Assembly: GCA_003859965.1 (NCBI GenBank) | Contig: RQYR01000007.1 | Span: 55,086-119,085, forward strand | Length of the DNA: 64,000 bases | Source of the DNA: Comamonadaceae bacterium OH2545_COT-014 | GTDB taxonomy: Bacteria; Pseudomonadota; Gammaproteobacteria; Burkholderiales; Burkholderiaceae_C | Reading direction: 5' to 3' | Shown: positions 8,799-17,300 of the stretch, piece by piece | Layout of the letters: every line of letters begins with the position of its first letter | Position numbering within the stretch: the stretch's first letter is position 1 | Program-made: the position numbers and the translations under genes | The notes under the pieces: generated by a model | What the model was told of the DNA's origin: nothing | The model's database searches: none | Seen by the model: the letters and a program-made list of their open reading frames with translations, nothing else

Positions 8799-10244
8799 AT
8801 GACCCGTGCCCGCAAACTCTTCGTGGGGCCGCGCGTGCGGCGGCTGCGCGAGCAAAACGGCTGGAGCCAGGGACTGCTGGCCGAACGGCTGGGGCTGTCG
8901 CTAAGCTACGTCAGCCAGATTGAGAACAACCAGCGCCCGGTGACGGCGCCGGTGCTGCTGAAGCTGGCCGAGGTGTTTGGCGGCGACGTCACACCGTTTT
9001 CCGAGGACGCCAGCCGCCGCCAACTGGCCGAGCTGGACTGCGCGTTCAACGATCGCACCCTGTGCGGCGAGCCGGTGGCCGCCGCCACGCTGGCCCGCTT
9101 TGTGGAGCAGGCGCCGGAGCTGGTGGATGCCTTTCTCACCCTGTATCAGCGCCATGGCCGCCTGCAGGAAGAACACGCCCAGCTGCTGGACCGCTTTTAC
9201 GGCGAGGAAGGCGGCGCCCCCCCGCGCGGCGCGGCCATGCGCCTGCCGCATGAGGAGGTGCGCGACCATTTCAACCGCCGCAACAACTATCTGGACGTGC
9301 TGGACCGCGAGGGCGAGGCGCTGGCGGCCGCGCTCCGCCTGACGCCCGGCCAGCGCGCGCCCGCGCTGCGCGCGCTGCTGCACGAACGCTGCGGTGTGGA
9401 AGTGCATTTGATGCCGGAGGAGCAAGGCCAGCACTGGCTGCGCCGCCTGGACCGCACGCGCCGCCGGCTGGACGTGGCAGCCGGGCTGAGCGATGCGCAG
9501 CAAGCCTTTCAGATGGCCACGCAATATGCGTTGCTGGCGCTGCGCGAGGCGGTGGATGACGTGGTGCGCGACGGCGGCTTTGCCGAACCTGCCACGCAGG
9601 CGCTGGCGCGGCAGGGTTTTGCGCATTACTTCGCGGGGGCGGTGCTGCTGCCGTATGGCGAGTTTCTGGCCGCGGCGCAGCGCACGCGCTATGACATCGA
9701 ACGCTTGCAGCAGCGCTTTCACGTGGGGTTTGAAACCGTGTGCCACCGCCTCAGCACGCTGCAGCGCACGGGCGCGCGCGGCGTGCCCTTTTACTTTGTG
9801 CGGCTGGACCAGGCCGGCAACATCTCCAAGCGCCAGAGCGCCACCGCCTTTCACTTCGCGCACCACGGCGGCGCGTGCCCGCTGTGGCATGTGCATGAGG
9901 CGTTCGCGCAGCCGGGACGCATCCTGACGCAGGTGCTGGAGATGCCGGACGGCACGCGCTTTTTTGGCGTGGCGCGCACCACCAGCCGGGGCGGGCGGGG
10001 CTATCGCTCGCGGCGCAAGCTGTTCGCCATCGGGCTGGGCTGCGAGCTGACGCATGCGCGCGAGCTGGTGTATGCCGACGGCATTGACCTGGCCGAACCG
10101 CGCGACGTGGTGCCCATTGGCCCCGGCTGCCGCGTGTGCCCGCGCGCCGACTGCGTGCAGCGCGCTTTTCCGCCAGCGGGCAAGGCGCTGGCGGCCAGCG
10201 ACCATGGGGAGTCGCTGGTGTCTTACCGCTTCGAGCCGGATTGA
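8799..10244 (+). CDS. ScfR/RamB-like XRE regulator with short-chain acyl-CoA-type sensor domain
   Basis: 481 residues. Residues about 12-66 form an XRE helix-turn-helix ([20 protein letters not shown] and [16 protein letters not shown]). A middle ImmA/IrrE-like part follows ([40 protein letters not shown]), and then the C-terminal short-chain fatty-acyl regulator domain (DUF2083) with a cysteine cluster [19 protein letters not shown]. Members of this family (RamB, ScfR) sense acyl-CoA levels and control propionate, acetate or valine-related genes. It is divergent from mmsA, which fits control of isobutyryl/propionyl-CoA metabolism. The ligand is inferred, not visible. Confidence 0.88.
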   Translation: MTRARKLFVGPRVRRLREQNGWSQGLLAERLGLSLSYVSQIENNQRPVTAPVLLKLAEVFGGDVTPFSEDASRRQLAELDCAFNDRTLCGEPVAAATLARFVEQAPELVDAFLTLYQRHGRLQEEHAQLLDRFYGEEGGAPPRGAAMRLPHEEVRDHFNRRNNYLDVLDREGEALAAALRLTPGQRAPALRALLHERCGVEVHLMPEEQGQHWLRRLDRTRRRLDVAAGLSDAQQAFQMATQYALLALREAVDDVVRDGGFAEPATQALARQGFAHYFAGAVLLPYGEFLAAAQRTRYDIERLQQRFHVGFETVCHRLSTLQRTGARGVPFYFVRLDQAGNISKRQSATAFHFAHHGGACPLWHVHEAFAQPGRILTQVLEMPDGTRFFGVARTTSRGGRGYRSRRKLFAIGLGCELTHARELVYADGIDLAEPRDVVPIGPGCRVCPRADCVQRAFPPAGKALAASDHGESLVSYRFEPD

Positions 10245-10305
10245 CGGCAGCCGGGCGGGCGCGCCGCCCGGATCACCCGCAGGCGCCAGACAGGCCGTCC
10301 GCGCC

Positions 10306-11187
10306 CTATTCGATGCGCAGCCCCTGCAGCGCCGGGTCGGCCGGCGGGTAGCGCAGGCCCAGCGCCTGCAGGCGGTCGCGCACCAGGGTGGCGATCATCA
10401 GGTTGCGGTGCGTTTTGCTGTCGGCGGGCACCACGGTCCAGGGCGCCCAGGGGGTGTGGGTGGCGTTGAGCAGGGCTTCATACGCGCGCTGGTAGGCGGG
10501 CCACTGGCGGCGCGCGCTCAGGTCGTCGGGGCTGAATTTCCAGCGCTTTTCCGGGGTGTCGATGCGCGATTGCAGGCGCTGGCGCTGCTCGTCGGCGCTG
10601 ATGTGCAGCATGAACTTGAGGATGACGGTGCCGGTTTCGCTCAGCAGGCGCTCGAAATCATTGATGTGCGCGTAGCGCCGCGCCGTGGCCTGGGCGTCCA
10701 ACGCGCCGTTGACCACGGGCACCAGCACATCTTCGTAATGGCTGCGGTTGAACACCACGATCTCGCCGGCGCGCGGCGCCTGCTGGTGAATGCGCCACAG
10801 AAAGTCATGCGCGCGTTCGGCGCGGGAGGGCGCTTGCCAGCCCACGGCGCGCACGCCCAGCGGGCTGGTTTCCTTGAAAACGGCGCGGATCGTGCCGTCC
10901 TTGCCCGAAGTGTCCGTGCCCTGCAGCACGACCAGCAGTTTGAAGCGCTGGTCGGCATGAAACAGCGCCTGCCAGTCATGCAGCTCGGCCGCTAGCGCGG
11001 CCACGCGCGCCTTGTCGGCCGCCTTGTCACCGCTGGAAAAAGGCCGGGCCGCCGGGTCGCACTGCGCCAGCACGAACGGCGAGCCGCCGCCAGTGGCGGG
11101 CGGCTGCCAGGGCGGGCCAACGGACCGGGGGGTGGCAGGCACAGTCTTTTTGGGGGTGACAGCGGGCATGGCAAGGTTTTCGGGCAA
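10306..11187 (-). CDS. Polyphosphate kinase 2 family protein
   Basis: 293 residues. Nucleotide phosphorylation from polyphosphate. After a proline-rich N-terminus the core has Walker A GTDTSGKDGT (90-99), the lid region ETSPLGVRAVGWQAPS, Walker B-type FNRSHYEDVLV, and the RWKFSPDDLSARRQWPAYQRAYE segment conserved in PPK2. The single-domain length and 'RVxGWKxPS'-like lid fit the class II/III short forms that phosphorylate AMP and/or ADP; which nucleotide is used cannot be told here. It is monocistronic, its start region facing that of the DAHP synthase gene. The first ATG is used; MPAVTPKK six residues on is an alternative. Confidence 0.88.
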   Translation of the reverse strand: MPENLAMPAVTPKKTVPATPRSVGPPWQPPATGGGSPFVLAQCDPAARPFSSGDKAADKARVAALAAELHDWQALFHADQRFKLLVVLQGTDTSGKDGTIRAVFKETSPLGVRAVGWQAPSRAERAHDFLWRIHQQAPRAGEIVVFNRSHYEDVLVPVVNGALDAQATARRYAHINDFERLLSETGTVILKFMLHISADEQRQRLQSRIDTPEKRWKFSPDDLSARRQWPAYQRAYEALLNATHTPWAPWTVVPADSKTHRNLMIATLVRDRLQALGLRYPPADPALQGLRIE

Positions 11188-11280
11188 GACCAGGAATACG
11201 GCGATACGGCGAGAGGCACTACCCGCGCCATGCTAACGAACGGCGCCCCGGCGGTCCATGAGCGCCATGGGTGGCGATTT

Positions 11281-11330
11281 GCTATTTTTTCAATAGCTGC
11301 TATGGCCGTAACGACGGCCCTGGGGCCCAA
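11281..11330 (-). repeat. GCTAT hairpin repeat, copy upstream of aroG
   Basis: Member of the window-wide hairpin repeat family. Read on the minus strand it has a GGCCGTCGTTACGGCC stem-loop followed by ATAGCAGCTATTGAAAAAAT. It lies in the gap between the divergent PPK2 and DAHP synthase genes, about 20 bases before the aroG start. Confidence 0.6.
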
Positions 11331-11350
11331 AAACACTCATAATTCGCGGC

Positions 11351-12463
11351 ATGACGGCTTCTGCATCCACCCTCGACACCACCCGCATTGACGACACGCG
11401 CATCGGCGCCGTGCGTCCGTTGCTCACCCCTGCGCTGCTGCAGGAATGGCTGCCCGCGCCGGAGGCGGCGCAAACCCTGGTGGAAGCCAGCCGCGCCGCC
11501 ATCTCGCGCGTGCTGCACGGGCAGGACGACCGGCTGATCGTCGTGGTCGGCCCCTGCTCCATTCACGACCACGCGCAGGCGCTGGACTACGCGCGCCGCC
11601 TCAAGGCCGAGGCCGACGCGCTGGCCGGCGAGCTGCTGGTGGTGATGCGCGTGTATTTCGAAAAGCCCCGCACCACCGTGGGCTGGAAGGGCTACATCAA
11701 CGACCCGCACCTGGACGGCAGCTTCGCCATCAACGAAGGGCTGCAAATGGCGCGCCGCCTGCTGCTGGACGTGCTGGCGCTGGGCCTGCCGGTGGGCACG
11801 GAATTTCTGGATCTGCTCAGCCCGCAGTTCATCAGCGACCTGGTGAGCTGGGGCGCCATTGGCGCGCGCACCACCGAAAGCCAGAGCCACCGCCAGCTGG
11901 CCAGCGGCCTGAGCTGCCCGGTGGGCTTCAAGAACGGCACCGACGGCGGCGTGAAAGTGGCGGCCGACGCCATCGTGGCGGCCCAGGCGCCGCACGCCTT
12001 CATCGGCATGACCAAGATGGGCCAGGCCGCCGTGTTCGAGACGCGCGGCAACCCCGACTGCCACGTCATCCTGCGCGGCGGCAAGGCGCCCAACTACAGC
12101 GCGGCTGACGTGCAGGCCGCCTGCGCGCTGCTGGCCCAGGCGGGGCTGCGCGAGCAGGTGATGATCGACTTCTCGCATGCCAACAGCAGCAAGCAGCACC
12201 GCCGCCAGATCGACGTGGCCGCCGACGTGGCCGCGCAAATCGCCGGCGGCGAGCGGCGCATCACCGGCGTGATGATCGAAAGCCATCTGGAAGAAGGCCG
12301 CCAGGACATCGTGCCGGGCCAGCCGCTGCAAGCGGGCGTGTCCATTACCGATGCCTGCATCGGCTGGACGCAGACCGTGCCGGTGCTGCGCCAACTGGCC
12401 CAGGCCGTGCGGGCGCGCCGCGCGGCGGGCACTCCAGCGGCTTTGGGCGGTCTGCGGCATTGA
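11351..12463 (+). CDS. aroG: 3-deoxy-7-phosphoheptulonate synthase (class I DAHP synthase)
   Basis: First enzyme of the shikimate pathway: phosphoenolpyruvate plus erythrose 4-phosphate give DAHP. 370 residues, normal for AroG/AroF/AroH-type enzymes. Motifs: VVGPCSIHDHAQALDYA (PEP/metal site), MRVYFEKPRTTVGWKG, GARTTESQSHRQLASG, GFKNGTDG, DFSHANSSKQH and MIESHLEEGRQD. The metal ligands Cys in GPCS, His in SHAN and Glu in IESHL are present. Which aromatic amino acid feeds back on it cannot be read by eye, so the isozyme letter is tentative. Other shikimate genes of the window (aroE, aroQ) are distant. Confidence 0.93.
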   Translation: MTASASTLDTTRIDDTRIGAVRPLLTPALLQEWLPAPEAAQTLVEASRAAISRVLHGQDDRLIVVVGPCSIHDHAQALDYARRLKAEADALAGELLVVMRVYFEKPRTTVGWKGYINDPHLDGSFAINEGLQMARRLLLDVLALGLPVGTEFLDLLSPQFISDLVSWGAIGARTTESQSHRQLASGLSCPVGFKNGTDGGVKVAADAIVAAQAPHAFIGMTKMGQAAVFETRGNPDCHVILRGGKAPNYSAADVQAACALLAQAGLREQVMIDFSHANSSKQHRRQIDVAADVAAQIAGGERRITGVMIESHLEEGRQDIVPGQPLQAGVSITDACIGWTQTVPVLRQLAQAVRARRAAGTPAALGGLRH

Positions 12464-12515
12464 TATCAAATCAATAGCATTCAAGGCCCGCGCCTTCTGC
12501 CTGTAGAGGCTGAAT
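12464..12515 (-). repeat. GCTAT hairpin repeat, weak copy after aroG
   Basis: Immediately after the aroG stop. On the minus strand it reads GGGCCTTGAATGCTATTGATTTGATA, sharing the GCTATTGA-type arm of the family, but the GC stem is poorly kept. Weak member. Confidence 0.35.
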
Positions 12516-12580
12516 GATGAAGGCTGCTTGCCGCCGCATGGATGCCCCATGCAGCCGGGGCTTGACCAAAGAACAAAGAA

Positions 12581-12604
12581 AACGGCACCGCGCACGGTGC
12601 CGTT
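12581..12604 (-). terminator. Rho-independent terminator of infA
   Basis: Perfect 10-bp stem AACGGCACCG / CGGTGCCGTT with a 4-base loop. On the minus strand it is followed by TTCTTTG, a T-rich tract. It lies 26 bases downstream of the infA stop. Confidence 0.8.
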
Positions 12605-12629
12605 GAGGGGGAAGCGATGTGCCGAGGGC

Positions 12630-12887
12630 TCAGCGCGGGTTGCGCGGGGCGGGCGCGGGGCCGCGATTGTTGAGGTGGCGGAAGCTGATGCGGCCCTTGC
12701 TCAGGTCGTAGGGCGACAGCTCCAGCGACACGCGGTCGCCAGCCAGGATGCGGATGTGGTGCTTGCGCATCTTGCCGGCGGAATAGGCCACGAGCTGGTG
12801 GCCGTTGTCGAGCGTGACGCGAAAGCGCGTGTCGGGCAGCACTTCGTTGACGATGCCTTGCATCTCGATCAATTCTTCCTTCGCCAT
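12630..12887 (-). CDS. infA: Translation initiation factor IF-1, long-tailed paralogue
   Basis: 85 residues against the usual 72. The S1/OB fold is complete: [51 protein letters not shown], and [14 protein letters not shown]. The extra end is proline-rich ([10 protein letters not shown]). Beta-proteobacteria commonly carry one infA in the ribosomal protein operon and a second, diverged one elsewhere; this copy has no ribosomal gene neighbours, so it is probably the second. It is monocistronic, with an AAGGAGTGAACC ribosome site and its own terminator. IF-1 binds the ribosomal A site during initiation. Confidence 0.93.
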   Translation of the reverse strand: MAKEELIEMQGIVNEVLPDTRFRVTLDNGHQLVAYSAGKMRKHHIRILAGDRVSLELSPYDLSKGRISFRHLNNRGPAPAPRNPR

Positions 12888-13230
12888 GGTTCACTCCTTG
12901 TACGTGGGTGGCTGAAAAGCCCGCCCTGGCGCGGGAGGCGGCAGACGGGCGGCTGTGTGCGGGGCCGGCGGGCGGTTTTGGAAGGCGGCCATCCCCGGTG
13001 GGGATGGGCTCTAAGGCAACCGGGGGATGGCCAAAGAGACAAAGGCAAGCATGGCGCCAATCAAAACGAATATCGGCACATGTGCCAGCGGGTGCGAAAA
13101 CCGCGGGCCGGGCAGCCCGGAAAAAGCAAAGCGGCGCAGCGCCGCTGAAAAGGCAACTGCGCATTTTAAAGGCAGTGCGTGTTTTTGTCAGGCGCCCATC
13201 ACAGGGCGTGATGCGCCAGCGGGGCGCGCG
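12888..13230. other. Non-coding gap upstream of infA
   Basis: 343 bases between the infA start and the fimT stop. It must hold the infA promoter. I see GC-rich short inverted repeats (for example GCGGCGCAGCGCCGC near 13132) but no confident promoter, RNA gene or coding frame. Confidence 0.4.
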
Positions 13231-13812
13231 TTATTGCGTTGCGTTTTCAGTGCAACTGGTGTCATCCGCCGGGCGGCAGGAGCGTGTGCGGCCGGAGGGC
13301 GCCACGACGATGCGCCGGGTGTAGTGGCTTTCGCTGGCGCGGTCCACGTCATTGCGGCGAATGGTGAGCGTGGCGCGGTCGGACAGTGCGTAGCCCGAGC
13401 CGTTGTAGAGGATGAAGGCGGCGCTTTGGCCAGCGGGGCCGACGGCGGAAATGGTGAGGGACGAGGAGGGCGCGGCCTGCTCGGCGACAACGAGGTCTTT
13501 TGCGGCGTCGAACGTCTTGTTCAGGTCGCGGTCCACGAAGATGCGCCAGCCCGATGACCAGTCCGTGCCTTCCAGCGGCGTCAGCATGGCGAAGCTGTTG
13601 CGCTTCATGGCTTCGCCGCGCGCGGTGTTCAAGGCGGCGAGCAGGGTGTTGGTGAGCGAGGTGAGCTCGGCCTTGCGCTGAAAGGCCAGAAAGCTGGGGG
13701 CGGCCAGCGAGAGCAGGATGGCGGCGATGGCGATGGTGACCATCAGCTCCACCAGAGTGAAGCCGCGCTGGCGCGAACGATTGGGGGCGCGGGGACAGTA
13801 GAGCGTGTTCAT
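13231..13812 (-). CDS. Type IV pilus minor pilin, GspH/FimT family
   Basis: 193 residues. Prepilin peptidase site RQRG/FTLVELMVTIAIAAILLSLAAP at about 13-38 with Glu at mature position 5, followed by a hydrophobic helix. The C-terminal GspH domain begins with ALNTARGEAMKRN and ends in a disulfide-capable pair (CRPADDTSC). FimT/FimU-type minor pilins prime pilus assembly and can bind DNA. The ATG at 13812 overlaps the pilE stop by four bases (ATGA). It is the last gene of the minor-pilin operon. Confidence 0.88.
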   Translation of the reverse strand: MNTLYCPRAPNRSRQRGFTLVELMVTIAIAAILLSLAAPSFLAFQRKAELTSLTNTLLAALNTARGEAMKRNSFAMLTPLEGTDWSSGWRIFVDRDLNKTFDAAKDLVVAEQAAPSSSLTISAVGPAGQSAAFILYNGSGYALSDRATLTIRRNDVDRASESHYTRRIVVAPSGRTRSCRPADDTSCTENATQ

Positions 13813-14306
13813 GGCCAGCACAGGCGGAAATTGTTTTGTTTGGCGGAGCCGGTGCAGTCTTTGACGCCGGTGCTGGTCAGGCTCAGGTTGCCGGCTAGGG
13901 GGTCGGCGCCGGTGAGCACGGCCACGAGCTTGACGCATTCGCGCTCGCTGGGCGAATGGCCGTTGCTGGCCGGGCATTTTTCGGCCTTGAGCTTGTAGGT
14001 GGCGCTGCCGATGCTGTTGCCTACGTAGGTTTTGAAGGGCGCGCTGCTGTCGGCGGGATCGAACAGTTTGTAGGTGTTGCGCTGGGTCATGTAGCGCTCT
14101 TGCTGCTGGAGCAGCTCGGTCAGCGCGGCCCGGGCTTCGGCGCGGCGGCCCTTGCGCACGGATTCCTGGTAGGACGGGTAGGCAATGGCGGCCAGGATGC
14201 CGATGATGGCCACGACGATCATGATTTCGATCAGCGTGAAGCCGCGCGCGCGTGGGCATGGGCGCGGCCCGGCAAGGCCTGAAAGGCGGCGGCAGGGCGT
14301 TCTCAT
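13809..14306 (-). CDS. pilE: PilE-type minor pilin
   Basis: 165 residues. Short basic leader, prepilin site ARG/FTLIEIMIVVAIIGILAAIAYPSYQ with Glu5, then the alpha-1 helix KGRRAEARAALTELLQQQERYMTQRNTY, typical of minor PilE (rather than the major pilin). Cysteines in AEKCP, REC, KDC and RLCWP can form the D-region disulfides. Overlaps pilY1 upstream and fimT downstream by four bases each. Works with PilV, PilW, PilX, FimT and PilY1 at the pilus tip. Confidence 0.88.
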   Translation of the reverse strand: MRTPCRRLSGLAGPRPCPRARGFTLIEIMIVVAIIGILAAIAYPSYQESVRKGRRAEARAALTELLQQQERYMTQRNTYKLFDPADSSAPFKTYVGNSIGSATYKLKAEKCPASNGHSPSERECVKLVAVLTGADPLAGNLSLTSTGVKDCTGSAKQNNFRLCWP

Positions 14307-17300
14307 TTGTTCTTCAGCTCCAGGTAGTTGTGGATCTGGCGCCAGCTCAGGCGGCCAACGGCCAGGGTTTCCTTGCCCACTTCCTCGGCCGAGATGCTGG
14401 CCGAGCCTTGCTGTGCCAGCACGACGGAGCGCGTGCGCAGGCGGCGGCCAGTGCTGTCGGCCAGGGTGGTGCTGGCGCCTTCGTCGTTGAACAACACCAT
14501 GGGCTGGCCGGTGACGCCAACGTTGGAGGCGCGGCGCAGGCCGGTGCCGGCGACGATGTCCATGTAGTAGCCATTGCCTTCGCCGCCGGCCACGCTGCAC
14601 ACGCCGGGGGCGATGGCGGAGTCCGGGATCAGGCTGCTGAAGGCGACCTTGGTGGTGAGGGGCACGTACACCGAGTCGTAGACGATGCGTTCGCCGCCCA
14701 CCGGCATGTCGTGGAACCAGCCGGCGCGCTGGCTGGTGTCGCTGTCCGTCGTGGGACGACCCCAGGCAAAAGCGCTTTCGGGCGCCAGCCGGCCATCGGT
14801 GCCAGCCTTGACCTGCGCCAGCCGAGAGCGCCCGGCAATACCGACGGTGTTGGCAACACCGCCCGCCGTATCGTTTTGCGCATTGTCGTAGACCACGTAA
14901 TAGGTGTTTTGCTGCGTGCTGGTGGCGTCGTTTGGCTCGATGTACTTGCCGGTGCCAAAGCCGACGTAGTAGGTGCGGGGCGCGGAGGCCTGCAAGACGG
15001 TGGGGGCGGCGGTGATGGGCTGCAGGTTGCCATCGCTGTCTTTGGCGATGTACAGGGGCAGCGCCTTGGCGCTGGCGCCCGAACCGGTGGTCACGCGCGA
15101 GAGTCGGCCGGCCGTCCATTTGTCGGTGCCGCCCTGCGAGAAGTCCAGCGCCCACAGGTTGCCGTGCAGGTCGCCGGCGAAAACGGCTTCGACCACGCCC
15201 TGGCTGTCCATGAAGGCTTCCAGGTTGATGACGCCGGTGGCGCGTTTTTTGGCCTCGTCCGCATTGAAAGGCAGGGCGATCTTGTAATAGTTGCGGCCGA
15301 GCTGCCAGGCTTGCCCGGGCGTTTTGTCCAGCGCCAGCAAAAAGAGGGTGGGGGCGCCGGTTGCGCTGAAGCGGCCGCTGGCTGCATCGGGCACGTAGTT
15401 GTTGACGCCGCTGGGCACCAGGGCGAACCAGCGGTAAGTGGGCGTGGCGGCATCAGTGGCGCTGGTGCGCAGGCGCACGATGCGCGGCTTGCCGATGACG
15501 AAGCCCATGTCGGCGTCGTTCAGGTGGGTGAATTCCCACAGCACTTTTTCAGGGGCGAAGGCGGCCGGGCTGGAGATGTCCAGTGCATAAACGCCGCGGC
15601 CGCCGCCGCCAGTGCCGCCCACCAGCACGGTTTTCCAGTCGCTGGCGGAGGCGCCACTGCCGGTCTTGGCGTCGCCTGCCACGGGGGTGGCGTCCACGTA
15701 GGCCTGGTGGTTGCCGATGCTGTTGTATTCCGGGTCGGTCAGGGCGCTGAGCTTGGGGCCCATCCAGCTGGGGATGTAGGCAAACAGCTCCTGGCCAGTG
15801 TTGGCGTTGAAGGCGTGCAGCATGCCGTCGTTGGCGCCCACGTAGACCACGGGCGCGCGGCTGGCCTGGTCGGCGGCGAAGGCGGCATGGCCTTGGCCCA
15901 GCCCGCTTTGGGGCGAGGGCGCGCCTACGTACTGCACGCCGGAGTTGACTACATCACCCATGGCGCGCTGGCGCACGCGGAAGGGCTTGCCTTCCTTGGA
16001 CTTGTCGCCGCGCAGGTAGTCGAGGCGGTCTTGCCACAGGCTGTCTGCGGCGGCCGTGGGGCTGTAGCGGTTGAGTTGTGCCTTGAGTGTGTCTTCTACC
16101 TCCCCGCGCGTGAAGCGGGTGGCGAGCGGGCTGACCGGGTTGGCACCTTGTTTGCCGATGACGATGTTGCGTTCCGTACCGGCGGCAATGCGGGCCGCCA
16201 GCTGCTGCTCGGCCGACCAGACGGGCGTGCTGCCCAGGCTGACGCTGGTGCGTTTGCCCGTCGGCGGTTCACTGACGCTGATGTTGATGTTGAAGGCCTG
16301 CAGGTCGCCTGACCAGTCGCCCGTGTCGTAGGACGCCTGGTACACGTGAGAGGTGGAGCGCGTGAGGTGGCTGCTGGAGGCCGCTGCGCCGGCGATGCTG
16401 CGTTCGGCCGAAGCGGCATTGCTGAAGATTTTCTCGAAGGCGGCAAGCACGCCGCGCGCGTCGCTTTGCAGGAAGTAGGTTTGCGGCTCCAGTTGCCGGT
16501 CGGGGTCTTCCCAGACACTGTTGTCGGCGTTGCCGTCCTGGTCGTAGAACGGGTTGCCCTTGATGTTGTAGCGGCCCGCACCTTCGCCGGGTTGGGTCAG
16601 GAAGCCGCCGTACTTGGCGGCGGTGTAATACTGGTTGTTGGTGCGGCGCTTGGTGTCGTTGGATTCATTGCCGTATTCGTTGACATCGAAGAAAAACGAT
16701 TTGACACGCAGGCCGGGGCGTTGCTTGTCGGGGGCGTTGCTCCAGCTCTTGCCGCGGATGTCGTGGGTGTGCGCCCAGTAGGCCAGGCCAATGAGCTCAC
16801 TGCTTTGGCCGCGGTTGGTGGCAGAGGGAGTGCTGCTGTAGGAGGCCGCGTTGGGGTTGCTGGTGGTGCGGGTGATGCCGCTGCCGTCCACGTAATCGAC
16901 AGCCTGTTGGCTTTCGAAAGCTTGCACCACGGACAGCCAGCCCTGGATGTCGGGGATGTTGTTGGCGATGTTGGTGGCGGGCATTCGGCTGTTGCCGTAG
17001 TGCTTGGAGTCGTGCGTGTTGACGTCGCCAATGAGTGCGATGTTGCTTTTCAGGCAGGAATAGTCCGTTTTGTTGGAGCGGTTGCCGTAGGGGTCGAGTT
17101 GGGACCAGTCACGGTAGATGGGAAATCCGTCATAAAAATCGGCGTTGGTGACGGGGTCGAGGTTGGCCACGGCCGCGGGCGAAGGCGGCAGCCCTTGCAG
17201 GTAGCGCAGGGTTTCGTAGTACAGCTCGCTGGCCGGGTCGTAGGTTTTGTAGAAACCGGGGCGGGCCTGATTGGTGCGGCCGAACTTGTTCAGGTAGTTG

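Noticed and set aside
9713..9728. TTTCACGTGGGG, parS-like
   Set aside because: Only the left half and core fit, far from the parS cluster and inside the regulator gene; likely chance.
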